64,000 nucleotides of DNA from JALZOC01 sp035758845 (GTDB taxonomy: Bacteria; Acidobacteriota; Vicinamibacteria; Vicinamibacterales; 2-12-FULL-66-21): assembly GCA_035758845.1 (NCBI GenBank), contig DASTVZ010000104.1:7915-71914 (forward strand), read 5' to 3'. This document shows positions 8,101 through 16,133 of the stretch, in pieces. The first letter of the stretch is position 1, and each line of letters opens with the position of its first letter. The position numbers and the translations under genes are program-made. The notes under the pieces are model-generated. The model made no database searches. It had not been told where the DNA came from and was given only the letters and a program-made list of their open reading frames with translations.

Positions 8101-8632
8101 AAAACAGCCACGCGCATACTGCGACGGCGGCAATCGCGGCAGCGAGATCACCCACGAGAGCCGCCGGTACCGCATGACGCGTCCGTCGCACGCCAACGGC
8201 GCCAAAGTACACCGCAAGAACGTAGAACGTCGTCTCTGATGATCCGTACATCGTGGCGGCCATACGCGCGATCGCCGAGTCGGGTCCGGAGGTCTTGATC
8301 AGATCCGTGGTGAAGGCCAGCGAGCCGCTCCCGGTGAGCGACCGCAGGATTGCGAGCGGCACGAGTTCGGCGGGAAACCGTGTGGCCGCCACAACCGGAC
8401 GCAATCCGGCCATCAGCAAATCCATTGCGCCCGACGCGCGAAACATCCCGATCGCGACCAGGATGCCGACAAGAAATGGAATGATCTTGATCCCAACATC
8501 GAATCCTTCCTTTGCCCCTTCGATGAAGACGTCGTAGACCTTTACCTTTCGGATCAGGCCGACGAACGGGATCGCGACGAGCAGCACCGGCATGGCCCAG
8601 AGCGAAATCGCATCGAGAGCCGCGCGCATCAT
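8099..8632 (-). CDS. SpmB-like nucleoside-recognition (GATE) membrane protein
   Basis: The 177-residue protein has several membrane segments (for example AISLWAMPVLLVAIPFVGLI) and the Gate-domain signatures VYDVFIEGAKEGFDVGIKI and LTGSGSLA. It matches spore maturation protein B, which works with SpmA; in non-sporulating bacteria the pair is retained as an inner-membrane complex of unclear role. It overlaps the upstream SpmA-like gene by 4 bases (ATGA), a sign of translational coupling. Nothing else in the window points to sporulation. Confidence 0.85.
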   Translation of the reverse strand: MMRAALDAISLWAMPVLLVAIPFVGLIRKVKVYDVFIEGAKEGFDVGIKIIPFLVGILVAIGMFRASGAMDLLMAGLRPVVAATRFPAELVPLAILRSLTGSGSLAFTTDLIKTSGPDSAIARMAATMYGSSETTFYVLAVYFGAVGVRRTRHAVPAALVGDLAAAIAAVAVCAWLF

Positions 8633-9237
8633 GACTGGACGCTCTCGGTCGACGCACTCACCGGATACAACGGCTGCAGAAGTCTCGCGGTCGCGACCGC
8701 GGCGACGGTGCCAATGAACGTCGCCGCAATCGTCGGAGCAATGATCGCCGTTGGCGATGTGGAACCCGCCGCCGCCAGCACGCCAATCATCGTGGCCGGA
8801 ATCAATTGCACGCCGGACGTCGTCACGGCCATGAACGTGACCATGGCGTTCGTCGCGACGTCCTTGTCCGGGTTCAGCGCCTGCAATTCCTCCATCGCCT
8901 TGATACCGAGCGGGGTCGCTGCGTTGTTGAGGCCGAGGACATTTGCCGCAAGCGCCAGAACGACCGCGCCGCCGGCGGGATGGCCGGCCGGCACCTCAGG
9001 AAAAAGCCAACCAATGAGCGGACGGAGTGCGCGGCCGACGAGCGACACGAGACCCGCTGCTTCGGCAATGCGCATGATGCCGAGCCACAGCGTCATGATC
9101 CCGACCAGACCGATGGCGATCTGCACCGCCGATGTCGCGGAATCAACCGCAGCCTTGGTGACCGCGTCCGCCGTTCCGTTGATCGCCGCCACAACCAACG
9201 CGATCGCCATGAGGCCGAACCAGATGTAATTGAGCAT
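8629..9237 (-). CDS. SpmA-like nucleoside-recognition (GATE) membrane protein
   Basis: The 202-residue protein has about 5 hydrophobic segments and the SpmA/Gate motifs LGIMRIAEAAGLV, NVLGLNNAATPLG and NAMVTFMAVTTSGVQLIP. The start is set at MLNYIWFG, the usual family beginning, although no strong ribosome-binding site is present; an upstream GTG would add 10 residues. It is followed by the overlapping SpmB-like gene. Many non-sporulating bacteria carry the pair, sometimes fused. Its substrate is unknown. Confidence 0.85.
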   Translation of the reverse strand: MLNYIWFGLMAIALVVAAINGTADAVTKAAVDSATSAVQIAIGLVGIMTLWLGIMRIAEAAGLVSLVGRALRPLIGWLFPEVPAGHPAGGAVVLALAANVLGLNNAATPLGIKAMEELQALNPDKDVATNAMVTFMAVTTSGVQLIPATMIGVLAAAGSTSPTAIIAPTIAATFIGTVAAVATARLLQPLYPVSASTESVQS

Positions 9238-9345
9238 GGCGCTGATAGTAGCGCACGCTCGCGACACAGGTGGCGTTTCGCTCTTTGCCGGGATCCGGGA
9301 TCCGTGGTCGGGGATGCGGTCCTGACGCGGCGCAGCTCCTCGGCG

Positions 9346-10395
9346 TCATTCTTGCGGAGGCACATGCGTGACACCGTGCGGCGCACCAGGATAGGACAGT
9401 CTCTGCACGACCTCGTTACCCGCACGATGATCGATGACGGCCAATCCAGCGCGCGGCGCGCTGTCGCTCGTCGTACCTTCGTAGGAAGCAAAGGTGTACT
9501 GCCCATTCGGCGTCGTCCACTGATGCCCTCCCGTCGTCGTGCCGGTATTGGGAGGCGCCAGATCCACCAGCTGGACGGCGAACGTTTCCGTGTCGACGAC
9601 AGCGAGTCGCGCAGGCGAAGTACGAAGCCCTACCGTCAGCAGCTTCTCGTTCGCCGACAAACGGAGGGTATCCGGCGACAAGATCGCGAGTACGTCGTCG
9701 TAGGTGTGATTCTCGAGATCGACCACCGCCACCTGATTCAACGTCCGGCGACTCACGAATGCCGTCTTGCTGTTGTGCGACACGACCATTTCATGCGCTC
9801 CCGGCACGTCCATGGACCACAGCACCGTTCCCGTGCGAGAAGCCATGACGATGAGCTGACCCGTAGTGTCGCTGAGGAGATAGAGCGTTTCTCCGTCTTG
9901 CGAGAACACACCTGCATGCACGCGTCCGTTCGTTGTCGACGGATTGCTGTCCCATTCGCCAAGCAACGTGTCGTTCTCCGTTTCAATAACGGCAACCCGG
10001 TCGGTGCCGTAAAGACTGACGGCGACAAGCTCGCCGCTCGCACTCGCATGAACATGGTGCGGGCGAGATCCCGTTGCAAAAAGGATTCGTTTGATTTGGC
10101 CGCTTCCCGGATCGACGATTGCGACAGCCGGCTGAGTCGCCCTTTCCTCTGCTACGTACAATTTGCCGTTCGCTGATACGAGGTCGCCAGGCTGGGACCC
10201 CGTTCTCATCGCAATCGAGCCCACAACGTCTCCAGTACTCGCGTCCCATCCCTGGATCGAGTCGCTACCGCGATTGGCGACCCATATCGTGCCATTTACG
10301 TTCCGTTTGCCGTCGTCGGCGGCCGGAGTCGTGGAGCCGGGCAGACCAATCAAAATTGCCACCACTGGTATCGCAACAAGGCTGTGAGCGCGCAT
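9346..10395 (-). CDS. YncE-like secreted seven-bladed beta-propeller
   Basis: The 349-residue protein has a Sec signal (LVAIPVVAILIGLPGSTTPA, about 5-24) followed by repeated propeller blades: TIWVANRGSDSIQGWD, GKLYVAEERATQ, VAVIETENDTLLGEWD and LAVIDHRAG. Such proteins bind surfaces or ligands in the periplasm; no enzyme residues can be read. The start is chosen by AGGAG 6 bases before the ATG and by the signal peptide. It is divergent from a winged-helix/TPR regulator, which may control it (inference). Confidence 0.75.
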   Translation of the reverse strand: MRAHSLVAIPVVAILIGLPGSTTPAADDGKRNVNGTIWVANRGSDSIQGWDASTGDVVGSIAMRTGSQPGDLVSANGKLYVAEERATQPAVAIVDPGSGQIKRILFATGSRPHHVHASASGELVAVSLYGTDRVAVIETENDTLLGEWDSNPSTTNGRVHAGVFSQDGETLYLLSDTTGQLIVMASRTGTVLWSMDVPGAHEMVVSHNSKTAFVSRRTLNQVAVVDLENHTYDDVLAILSPDTLRLSANEKLLTVGLRTSPARLAVVDTETFAVQLVDLAPPNTGTTTGGHQWTTPNGQYTFASYEGTTSDSAPRAGLAVIDHRAGNEVVQRLSYPGAPHGVTHVPPQE

Positions 10396-10535
10396 ACTGT
10401 CTCCTGTTGGAATCGCCGCAACGACGTATCCGCAGCGGCTGAACATAGCCTGTACGCGACAACCGTGGCTTTTGACCATATTCAACGCATGTACAGCGGG
10501 TGAACTGAAGGTGAACTTGGCTTGGGATACCGTTT

Positions 10536-12443
10536 ATGCACACAAGGTTAGGGCCATCGTCCGTGCGGTTCGGCCAATTCGAGCTCGATCGGGTCGCTGG
10601 TGAGCTGTACTGCGATGGCCGCCGCGTCCGCCTGCAGGAACAGCCGCGTCAAATCCTGATTGCGCTGCTGGAACGGCGCGGGGAAGTCGTCACGCGCGAG
10701 GAACTGCGCGAGCGACTGTGGAAATCCGACACGTTCGTCGATTTCGAACACGGCCTGAACACCGCGGTCAAGAAAGTTCGGCAAGCCCTGGGGGATTCGG
10801 CCGAGAGTCCACGATTCATCGAGACGCTCGCCAAACGCGGGTACCGGTTCATCGGTGATGTCCAATCGCTCGAACCGGCTGGCCTGGCGGCTGATTCGCC
10901 GCCTGTGCCAACGTCCGTGGTTCCGAACCTCACCGTGCGCCGATGGGTCGGCCGCCGCGCATTTTGGGTAGCGACCGCGATAGTGCTCGCCAGTGCGGCG
11001 TTTGCGATCTGGTCGTTCAGCGATCGCTCGAACTCACTTGCCGTCATGCCGCTTCGCGTGCTCACTGCAAGTGGCACCGACTCTGATTATCTCGGGGTTG
11101 GGATCGCCGATACCATCACGACGCGCCTCGCAAACACGCGAGAGATCGCGCTGCGGCCAACGTCCGCCGTCATGCCCTACAAGGACGCGCAGTCCGATCC
11201 GGCGCACATTGCCAAATCGCTTGGCGTCCGACACCTGCTGCTGGGCACGATTCAAGCGACGCCGGACAGCTATCGCATCGGGCTGCAGCTCGTACAATCA
11301 GACGGGGTGGTGATATGGGGCCACACGTTCAACGAACCGGCGACGGGTCTCCTTCCGCTACAGGATCGGATTGCGGATGAAGTCGTGGCGGCACTTCGTC
11401 TCGGTCTCAGCACCCCGCAGCGGCAGCGGCTGCACGCGCAATACACAGCGAACCCCATCGCGTACGATAAATACCTCCGGGGCCGGGCGTTGATGCTCAA
11501 CTACACGGAAGCCAAGATGCTCGAGGCGATCGGGCACTTCGAGGACGCCGTCAGGATCGATCCGAGTTTTGCGCTCGCTCGAACCGGTATCGCGACAGCA
11601 TGCGCGTGGTTCAGCGTACGCTATTCACACGACAAGGAAGCGCTCGTCTGGGCGAGGCGGGCAGACACCGAGGCTCGGGCGGCACTGGCGCAGGACGATT
11701 CGCTCGCCGATGCGCAACTCGCGATCGCGAGCGCGGCTGGGACGTCGTATGGCGGATTCAACTGGAGTATCGTCCTCGACCGGACTGCGGCAGCTCTCGC
11801 GCTGAACCCTTCAACTAGTCTTGCGCACGTCGCGCGCATGCGCGCCTTCTATCATCTCGGCCTATTCGACCTTGCGCGGGAAGAGGGCCGCCTCGAACAG
11901 CAACTGGACCCGACGCCAAACGTCGAATTATCCCGGATCGATATCGCCGCCGATCTTTTCACTGGCCGCTATCAGCCAGCGATCGAGAAAGCGAAGGCGC
12001 TTCTCGCGCGGACCGACGCACCGGCCGTGCGACATTATCTTGGACTCGCGCTCTACTACGCCGGCGACGGCAAAAGCGCACGAGAAATGCTTGGCTCGAT
12101 CATGCGTGGCGAAACACCTGACGCCCGCGCACAAGCCTCACTGGCCTCAGTTGAAGCAGCGCTCGGGATGGAAAAGGAAGCACGTGGGCGAATCAGCGCG
12201 ATCGAGCACGGCCCCGACATGGATCACCACATTGCGTACAGCGTCGGGGCGGCGATGGCGCAGCTTCACGACACCAGCGCCAGCCTGACCTGGCTTGAAC
12301 GCGCCGCCGACACAGGCTTCCCGTGCTATCCGTGGTTTGAGAAAGATCCGATGCTCGATCCAATCCGCAGCGATCCCGAATTCAATCGTTTGTTGGATCG
12401 GTTGCGCGTCGCGCATCGGGAGGCGGCAACGCGAGCGAATTGA
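10536..12443 (+). CDS. Membrane-anchored winged-helix regulator with TPR-like sensor (CadC type)
   Basis: The 635-residue protein has an OmpR/PhoB-type winged helix at about 10-108 (RFGQFELDRVAGELY, REELRERLWKSDTFVDFEHG, KRGYRFIGDV). A single membrane segment follows (FWVATAIVLASAAFAIWSF, about 147-165), then a TolB-like stretch (NSLAVMPLRVL) and a long series of TPR helices from about 300. This is the usual acidobacterial CadC-like design: a cytoplasmic DNA-binding domain and an outside sensor. It is divergent from the YncE-like gene. The 3' end overlaps the broken sigma-factor gene by 62 bases on the other strand. Confidence 0.85.
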   Translation: MHTRLGPSSVRFGQFELDRVAGELYCDGRRVRLQEQPRQILIALLERRGEVVTREELRERLWKSDTFVDFEHGLNTAVKKVRQALGDSAESPRFIETLAKRGYRFIGDVQSLEPAGLAADSPPVPTSVVPNLTVRRWVGRRAFWVATAIVLASAAFAIWSFSDRSNSLAVMPLRVLTASGTDSDYLGVGIADTITTRLANTREIALRPTSAVMPYKDAQSDPAHIAKSLGVRHLLLGTIQATPDSYRIGLQLVQSDGVVIWGHTFNEPATGLLPLQDRIADEVVAALRLGLSTPQRQRLHAQYTANPIAYDKYLRGRALMLNYTEAKMLEAIGHFEDAVRIDPSFALARTGIATACAWFSVRYSHDKEALVWARRADTEARAALAQDDSLADAQLAIASAAGTSYGGFNWSIVLDRTAAALALNPSTSLAHVARMRAFYHLGLFDLAREEGRLEQQLDPTPNVELSRIDIAADLFTGRYQPAIEKAKALLARTDAPAVRHYLGLALYYAGDGKSAREMLGSIMRGETPDARAQASLASVEAALGMEKEARGRISAIEHGPDMDHHIAYSVGAAMAQLHDTSASLTWLERAADTGFPCYPWFEKDPMLDPIRSDPEFNRLLDRLRVAHREAATRAN

Positions 12444-13098
12444 CGTCGTGCTTTTGACAACGCCCTTCGCGCTCCACCCCCATCTCTGTGGCAAGCCGCA
12501 GAAGCGCGCGACTCACCGCTACACGCGTGGCAGTCAGTGACGGCTTGTTCATCAGCGCCGCCAGTTCCTTGTAGTCGAGCCCCAACTCGACTCGACCGAC
12601 AATCAGCTCCCGATCGGGTTCGCGCAGGCGATTCAATGCTTCCTCGTACCGCCGCATTGTCTGCTCACCGACCGCCAAATCCAATGGGGAGGGACCGAGT
12701 GTAGGCGCCACATCCTCGAGCGGCTTTGCGGGTGGGCGACGGGTGGCCCGCCGCATCGCATCCCGCAATCGATTTCTCAGCGCCTCGCATTAGTATGCGC
12801 AGAAGGCCCGATCGTGTTCCGGGGTGAAGGCATCCAGCCGCCGAACGGACTGCATCAGCGTGTCCTGGACGATATCCTCGGTGTCGAGATGGTCGCGCGC
12901 CCAATCGGGCAGGCGGCCGTGCGCCCACTGCCGCAGGCGTGGTAAATACCTGGCACACAGTTCGTTGCGCGCTGCTTCGTCGCCGTTTTGGGCGCGCAAA
13001 AGGAGGGCGACAGACGACAAGGTCTCAGGGCCGACGGTCGCTGTCGCAGCCAGCGATCGAGATGGGCTCTCCGCCATAGGGTTCGAGTGTGGATACAT
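12382..13098 (-). pseudogene. Sigma-70 family RNA polymerase sigma factor interrupted by an in-frame TAA
   Basis: One minus-strand frame encodes an intact region 2 (SVALLLRAQNGDEAARNELC, then TEDIVQDTLMQSVRRLDAF) and, after a TAA at 12790-12792, an intact region 4 (SPLDLAVGEQTMRRYEEAL, ELGLDYKELAALM, AVSRALLRLATEM). Family members normally read through this join as FCAYLRQALRNRLRD; here FCAY is followed by the stop, then CEALRNRLRDAMRRATRR. No frameshift is needed, so one base change explains it. The C-terminus also runs about 30 residues past the usual end and over the TPR gene. It could be a recent pseudogene, a sequencing error, or two separately translated domains. Confidence 0.72.
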
Positions 13099-13125
13099 AA
13101 TACCCGCGTTTCTGGAAAACCAGGA

Positions 13126-13142
13126 AGAATTGGTGAATTGGA
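13126..13142. repeat. GAATTGGTGAATTG intergenic word
   Basis: This short AT-rich word just upstream of the esterase start matches the element at 7163-7203 and looks foreign in a GC-rich genome. It is probably a dispersed intergenic repeat. It includes no ribosome-binding site. Confidence 0.4.
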
Positions 13143-13149
13143 CGTGCGC

Positions 13150-14307
13150 ATGAACAGCACACAGGCAGCAATAGCGGCATTCATCCTTCTGGCGAGCTCA
13201 TCGCGTGCAACCCCTCAGGCGACATCGCAACCTCCCGCACCCGCGACGCCGCCGGCGCAGACAGCGGCTCCTCCACGACCGACACCGCCGACGCGCGATC
13301 CGAATACGCCCGGCTACGTGACCGCCAAGGCATTGCCTGATGGAACGGTGCCCCCAATTGATGCCGACGGCAACTTCATCATTGGACCGACTCACCCGGC
13401 CGCACCGGAGACGACGGTCCAGGACGGAGTGCCGCAAGGCACCATCATCAACTTCACGATGAGTTCTGCTGACAGCACGATCTATCCAGGAATCGCCCGC
13501 GATGCTGGCACGTTCGGCAGTCCCGATCCGAACGATCCCGCGAAGCTGATTGTCACGACGAGTCATCCGGCTCCTTACACACGGCGCGTCGCGGTCTACG
13601 TGCCGAAGCAATATGTCCCGGGGACGGCGGCGCCGCTGATCGTTGGCGCCGATGGACCAGATCAGTTGTTGTTCACCGCACTCGACAACCTGATCGCCCA
13701 GAAGCGGGTGCCTGTCATGGTCGCCGTGTCGATTGGCAATGGCAGTGGCGACGCGCAGGGCAGTCAGCGCGGACTCGAGTACGACACGATGTCGGGACGT
13801 TATGCGGAATTCGTGGAAAGCGAAGTGCTCCCGCTGGTCGAGAAACAGGCGAATGTGAAGCTGACCAAGGATCCTGAAGGGCGCGCCACCATGGGATGCA
13901 GTTCAGGAGCCGCGGCCGCCCTGATCATGGCGTGGTATCACCCTGAGCTCTATCATCGCGTCCTGTCATATTCGGGCACCTACGTCAATCAGCAGTGGCC
14001 GCCGAGTGCGGAGACTCCGCACGGCGCGTGGGAATTCCACGAGCGTCTCATTCCGACCAGCCCGGTCAAACCGATTCGCCTCTGGATGGAAGTCGGCGAT
14101 CGAGATTTGTTCAATCCCAATCTCATGCGCGACAACATGCACGACTGGGTTGTCGCCAACGAGAACATGGCGAAAGTGCTCGCCGCGAAGGGATACCGTT
14201 ATCAATTCACGTTTGCGCGCAATGCGGGCCACTGCGACCGCGCCGTCAAGCAGCAAACACTTCCGCAGGCGCTCGAGTGGCTGTGGAAGGGATACCAGCA
14301 TCGATGA
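13150..14307 (+). CDS. Secreted alpha/beta-hydrolase (esterase D-like)
   Basis: The 385-residue protein has a signal peptide (AAIAAFILLASSSRA), a Pro/Thr-rich linker (about 25-55) and an esterase fold. The nucleophile elbow is MGCSSGAAAA (Ser near 250). Likely acid and His residues are in GDRDLFNP (about 316) and NAGHCDRA (about 360). It resembles enterochelin-esterase/feruloyl-esterase type hydrolases, and the natural ester is unknown. The amidase gene starts inside its stop codon (ATGA), so the two are translationally coupled and may act on the same compound. Confidence 0.82.
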   Translation: MNSTQAAIAAFILLASSSRATPQATSQPPAPATPPAQTAAPPRPTPPTRDPNTPGYVTAKALPDGTVPPIDADGNFIIGPTHPAAPETTVQDGVPQGTIINFTMSSADSTIYPGIARDAGTFGSPDPNDPAKLIVTTSHPAPYTRRVAVYVPKQYVPGTAAPLIVGADGPDQLLFTALDNLIAQKRVPVMVAVSIGNGSGDAQGSQRGLEYDTMSGRYAEFVESEVLPLVEKQANVKLTKDPEGRATMGCSSGAAAALIMAWYHPELYHRVLSYSGTYVNQQWPPSAETPHGAWEFHERLIPTSPVKPIRLWMEVGDRDLFNPNLMRDNMHDWVVANENMAKVLAAKGYRYQFTFARNAGHCDRAVKQQTLPQALEWLWKGYQHR

Positions 14308-16109
14308 ACACACGCCGCAAGTTTTTGATCACCGCGCCGATGGGCGCGCTTGCTGCTGCAGCCGCCTGCCGTGGAGGACAAGAGAGCGGTTCGGTGCATC
14401 CAGCGCCAACAACGGCGGGAGCACCACCGACGTTCGGCACCGGTCCCGTGTCGGGCCCTCCAGTATCGGCGTCGACTTTCGAGGAGGCAGAAAAGCTCGC
14501 GCGTGTCACGATGACGTCGGCCGAGCGTCAGGTCGCGGCGGCCAGCTGGCCACGGTCTTTGGCCCCGCTGCTCGAACGGCGAACCGGTCCGCGCAAGGTC
14601 TCGATTGAATCACGTATGGCTCCGGCATCGCGATGGAATCCGGCGCTCGAAGTCGGATACGCGGTGCCAGCGTCGATCAACTTCGTGCGAAGCGCAGCTG
14701 AATCGATCGCGCTTCCGGCAAACGATGCGGACATCGCCTTCTCACCCGTCACCCGGTTGTCACGGTGGATCGAGCAGAAGGCACTCACCTCCGAGCGGCT
14801 GACCAACATTTACTTGAAGCGAATCGAGCAGTTCGACTCGAAGCTGCGCGCCGTCATCACACTGACGCGAGACCTCGCGCTTGTCCAGGCGAAACGCGCC
14901 GACGCCGAGATTGCGTCGGGCAAATATCGCGGACCGCTGCACGGCATTCCATATGGCGTCAAGGATCTCCTCGACACCGCCGGCATTGCGACAACGTATG
15001 GTGCCGAGCCGTTCCGCGATCGTGTTCCGAGTGAGGATTCGGCGGTCGTCCGGCGGTTGAATGACGCCGGCGCGGTACTGGTCGCAAAACTCAGTCTCGG
15101 TGCGCTGGCGCTGAACGACATCTGGTTCGGCGGTCAGACCATGAACCCGTGGCTGCTCGAAGAGGGGGCGTCGGGATCGAGCGCCGGACCGGGCGCGGCA
15201 ACAGCCGCGGCGCTGGTTGCCTTTTCGATAGGCAGTGAAACCGGCGGCAGCATCGTCGCGCCGGCAATGCGGTGTGGCATCACCGGCCTTCGCCCCACGT
15301 TCGGACGCATCGCGCGCACCGGCGCGATGACGTTGTGCTGGTCGCTCGACAAACTCGGGCCGATGACGCGGAGCGTCGAAGATGCCCTGCTCGTCTTGAA
15401 GGCGATCGACGGTCCCGATCCCGGAGACGTGTCGAGCGTGGCGAGGCACCTGGAATTCGATGCGACCGCACCAGCCACCGGTTTGCGCGTCGGCTACTTC
15501 CCCGCCTGGATGAAGGAGAACCCGGCGACCGATGTCGATCGCGCAGCACTCGACACCGTGCGCAAGGTCGGCATGGTGCCGGTGGAAGTCACGCTGCCGG
15601 ATTGGCCGTACAGTTCGTTGATGCCCGTGCTGTTCAGTGAGGCGGCGGCATCGTTTGAGGACCTGACACTTAGCGGCGGCCTGAACGCATTGAAAGTCCA
15701 AGTCCCCGACGCGTGGCCGAATCTGTTTCGTCAGGCGCGGTTCTTATCCGCCGTCGACTTCGTGCAGGCCGATCGTTTTCGACGGAAGGTTGCTGTCGAG
15801 ATGGCGCGCGTGTTCTCGCACGTGGATGTCCTGCTCGTCCCGTCGTTGCGGGACGAGATGCTGACGATTTCGAACTTCACCGGGCATCCATCACTGACAC
15901 TGCGGACCGGCTTCGTCGAGGTGTCGGAAGCGCGCAGCGACTGGGCGCCCGATCCGAAGAATCCGCTTCCGAAATTCTCCCCGCCACGTCGCGTGCCGCA
16001 TGGAGTGACCCTTATCGGGCGATTGTTCGATGAAGGCACACTCGCGCGCGCCGGCATGGCGCTAGAACGAGCGGCGGCCGTTGCACACGAACGGCCGCCG
16101 GGATTCTGA
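14304..16109 (+). CDS. Amidase-signature family hydrolase, exported
   Basis: The 601-residue protein opens with RRKFLITAPMGALAAAAAC, a Tat-like and lipobox-like signal, then an amidase-signature domain with the Ser-cisSer-Lys triad: PYGVKDLLDT (Lys near 220), GASGSSAGPG (cis-Ser near 291) and GSETGGSIVAPA (nucleophile Ser near 315). The family includes GatA-like and aryl or peptide amidases; export argues against a tRNA amidotransferase. The start overlaps the esterase stop by four bases. The pair resembles an ester/amide hydrolysis unit. The substrate is unknown. Confidence 0.87.
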   Translation: MNTRRKFLITAPMGALAAAAACRGGQESGSVHPAPTTAGAPPTFGTGPVSGPPVSASTFEEAEKLARVTMTSAERQVAAASWPRSLAPLLERRTGPRKVSIESRMAPASRWNPALEVGYAVPASINFVRSAAESIALPANDADIAFSPVTRLSRWIEQKALTSERLTNIYLKRIEQFDSKLRAVITLTRDLALVQAKRADAEIASGKYRGPLHGIPYGVKDLLDTAGIATTYGAEPFRDRVPSEDSAVVRRLNDAGAVLVAKLSLGALALNDIWFGGQTMNPWLLEEGASGSSAGPGAATAAALVAFSIGSETGGSIVAPAMRCGITGLRPTFGRIARTGAMTLCWSLDKLGPMTRSVEDALLVLKAIDGPDPGDVSSVARHLEFDATAPATGLRVGYFPAWMKENPATDVDRAALDTVRKVGMVPVEVTLPDWPYSSLMPVLFSEAAASFEDLTLSGGLNALKVQVPDAWPNLFRQARFLSAVDFVQADRFRRKVAVEMARVFSHVDVLLVPSLRDEMLTISNFTGHPSLTLRTGFVEVSEARSDWAPDPKNPLPKFSPPRRVPHGVTLIGRLFDEGTLARAGMALERAAAVAHERPPGF

Positions 16110-16130
16110 AAATGCTGAAGTTCAGCATTT
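16110..16130. terminator. Palindromic hairpin between convergent genes
   Basis: AAATGCTGAA and TTCAGCATTT are perfect inverted repeats around one G. They can fold as an 8-bp stem with a 5-base loop flanked by A and T runs on both sides, so they could act as a bidirectional terminator for the amidase and the CxxCH gene. Confidence 0.6.
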
Positions 16131-16133
16131 CGA

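Noticed and set aside
8099..9237. Evidence that the organism forms spores
   Set aside because: SpmA/SpmB alone occur in many non-sporulating bacteria.
8806..10176. Long plus-strand frame of about 456 codons
   Set aside because: It is antisense to the SpmA-like and YncE-like genes, is rich in Arg and His, and has no motif; it is a shadow of GC-rich codon use.
12782..12800. Programmed frameshift in the sigma factor
   Set aside because: Both halves are in the same frame, so no frameshift is needed; a plain stop codon explains the split.
14760..15701. Minus-strand frame of about 313 codons
   Set aside because: It lies wholly inside the amidase gene on the other strand and has no recognisable fold.
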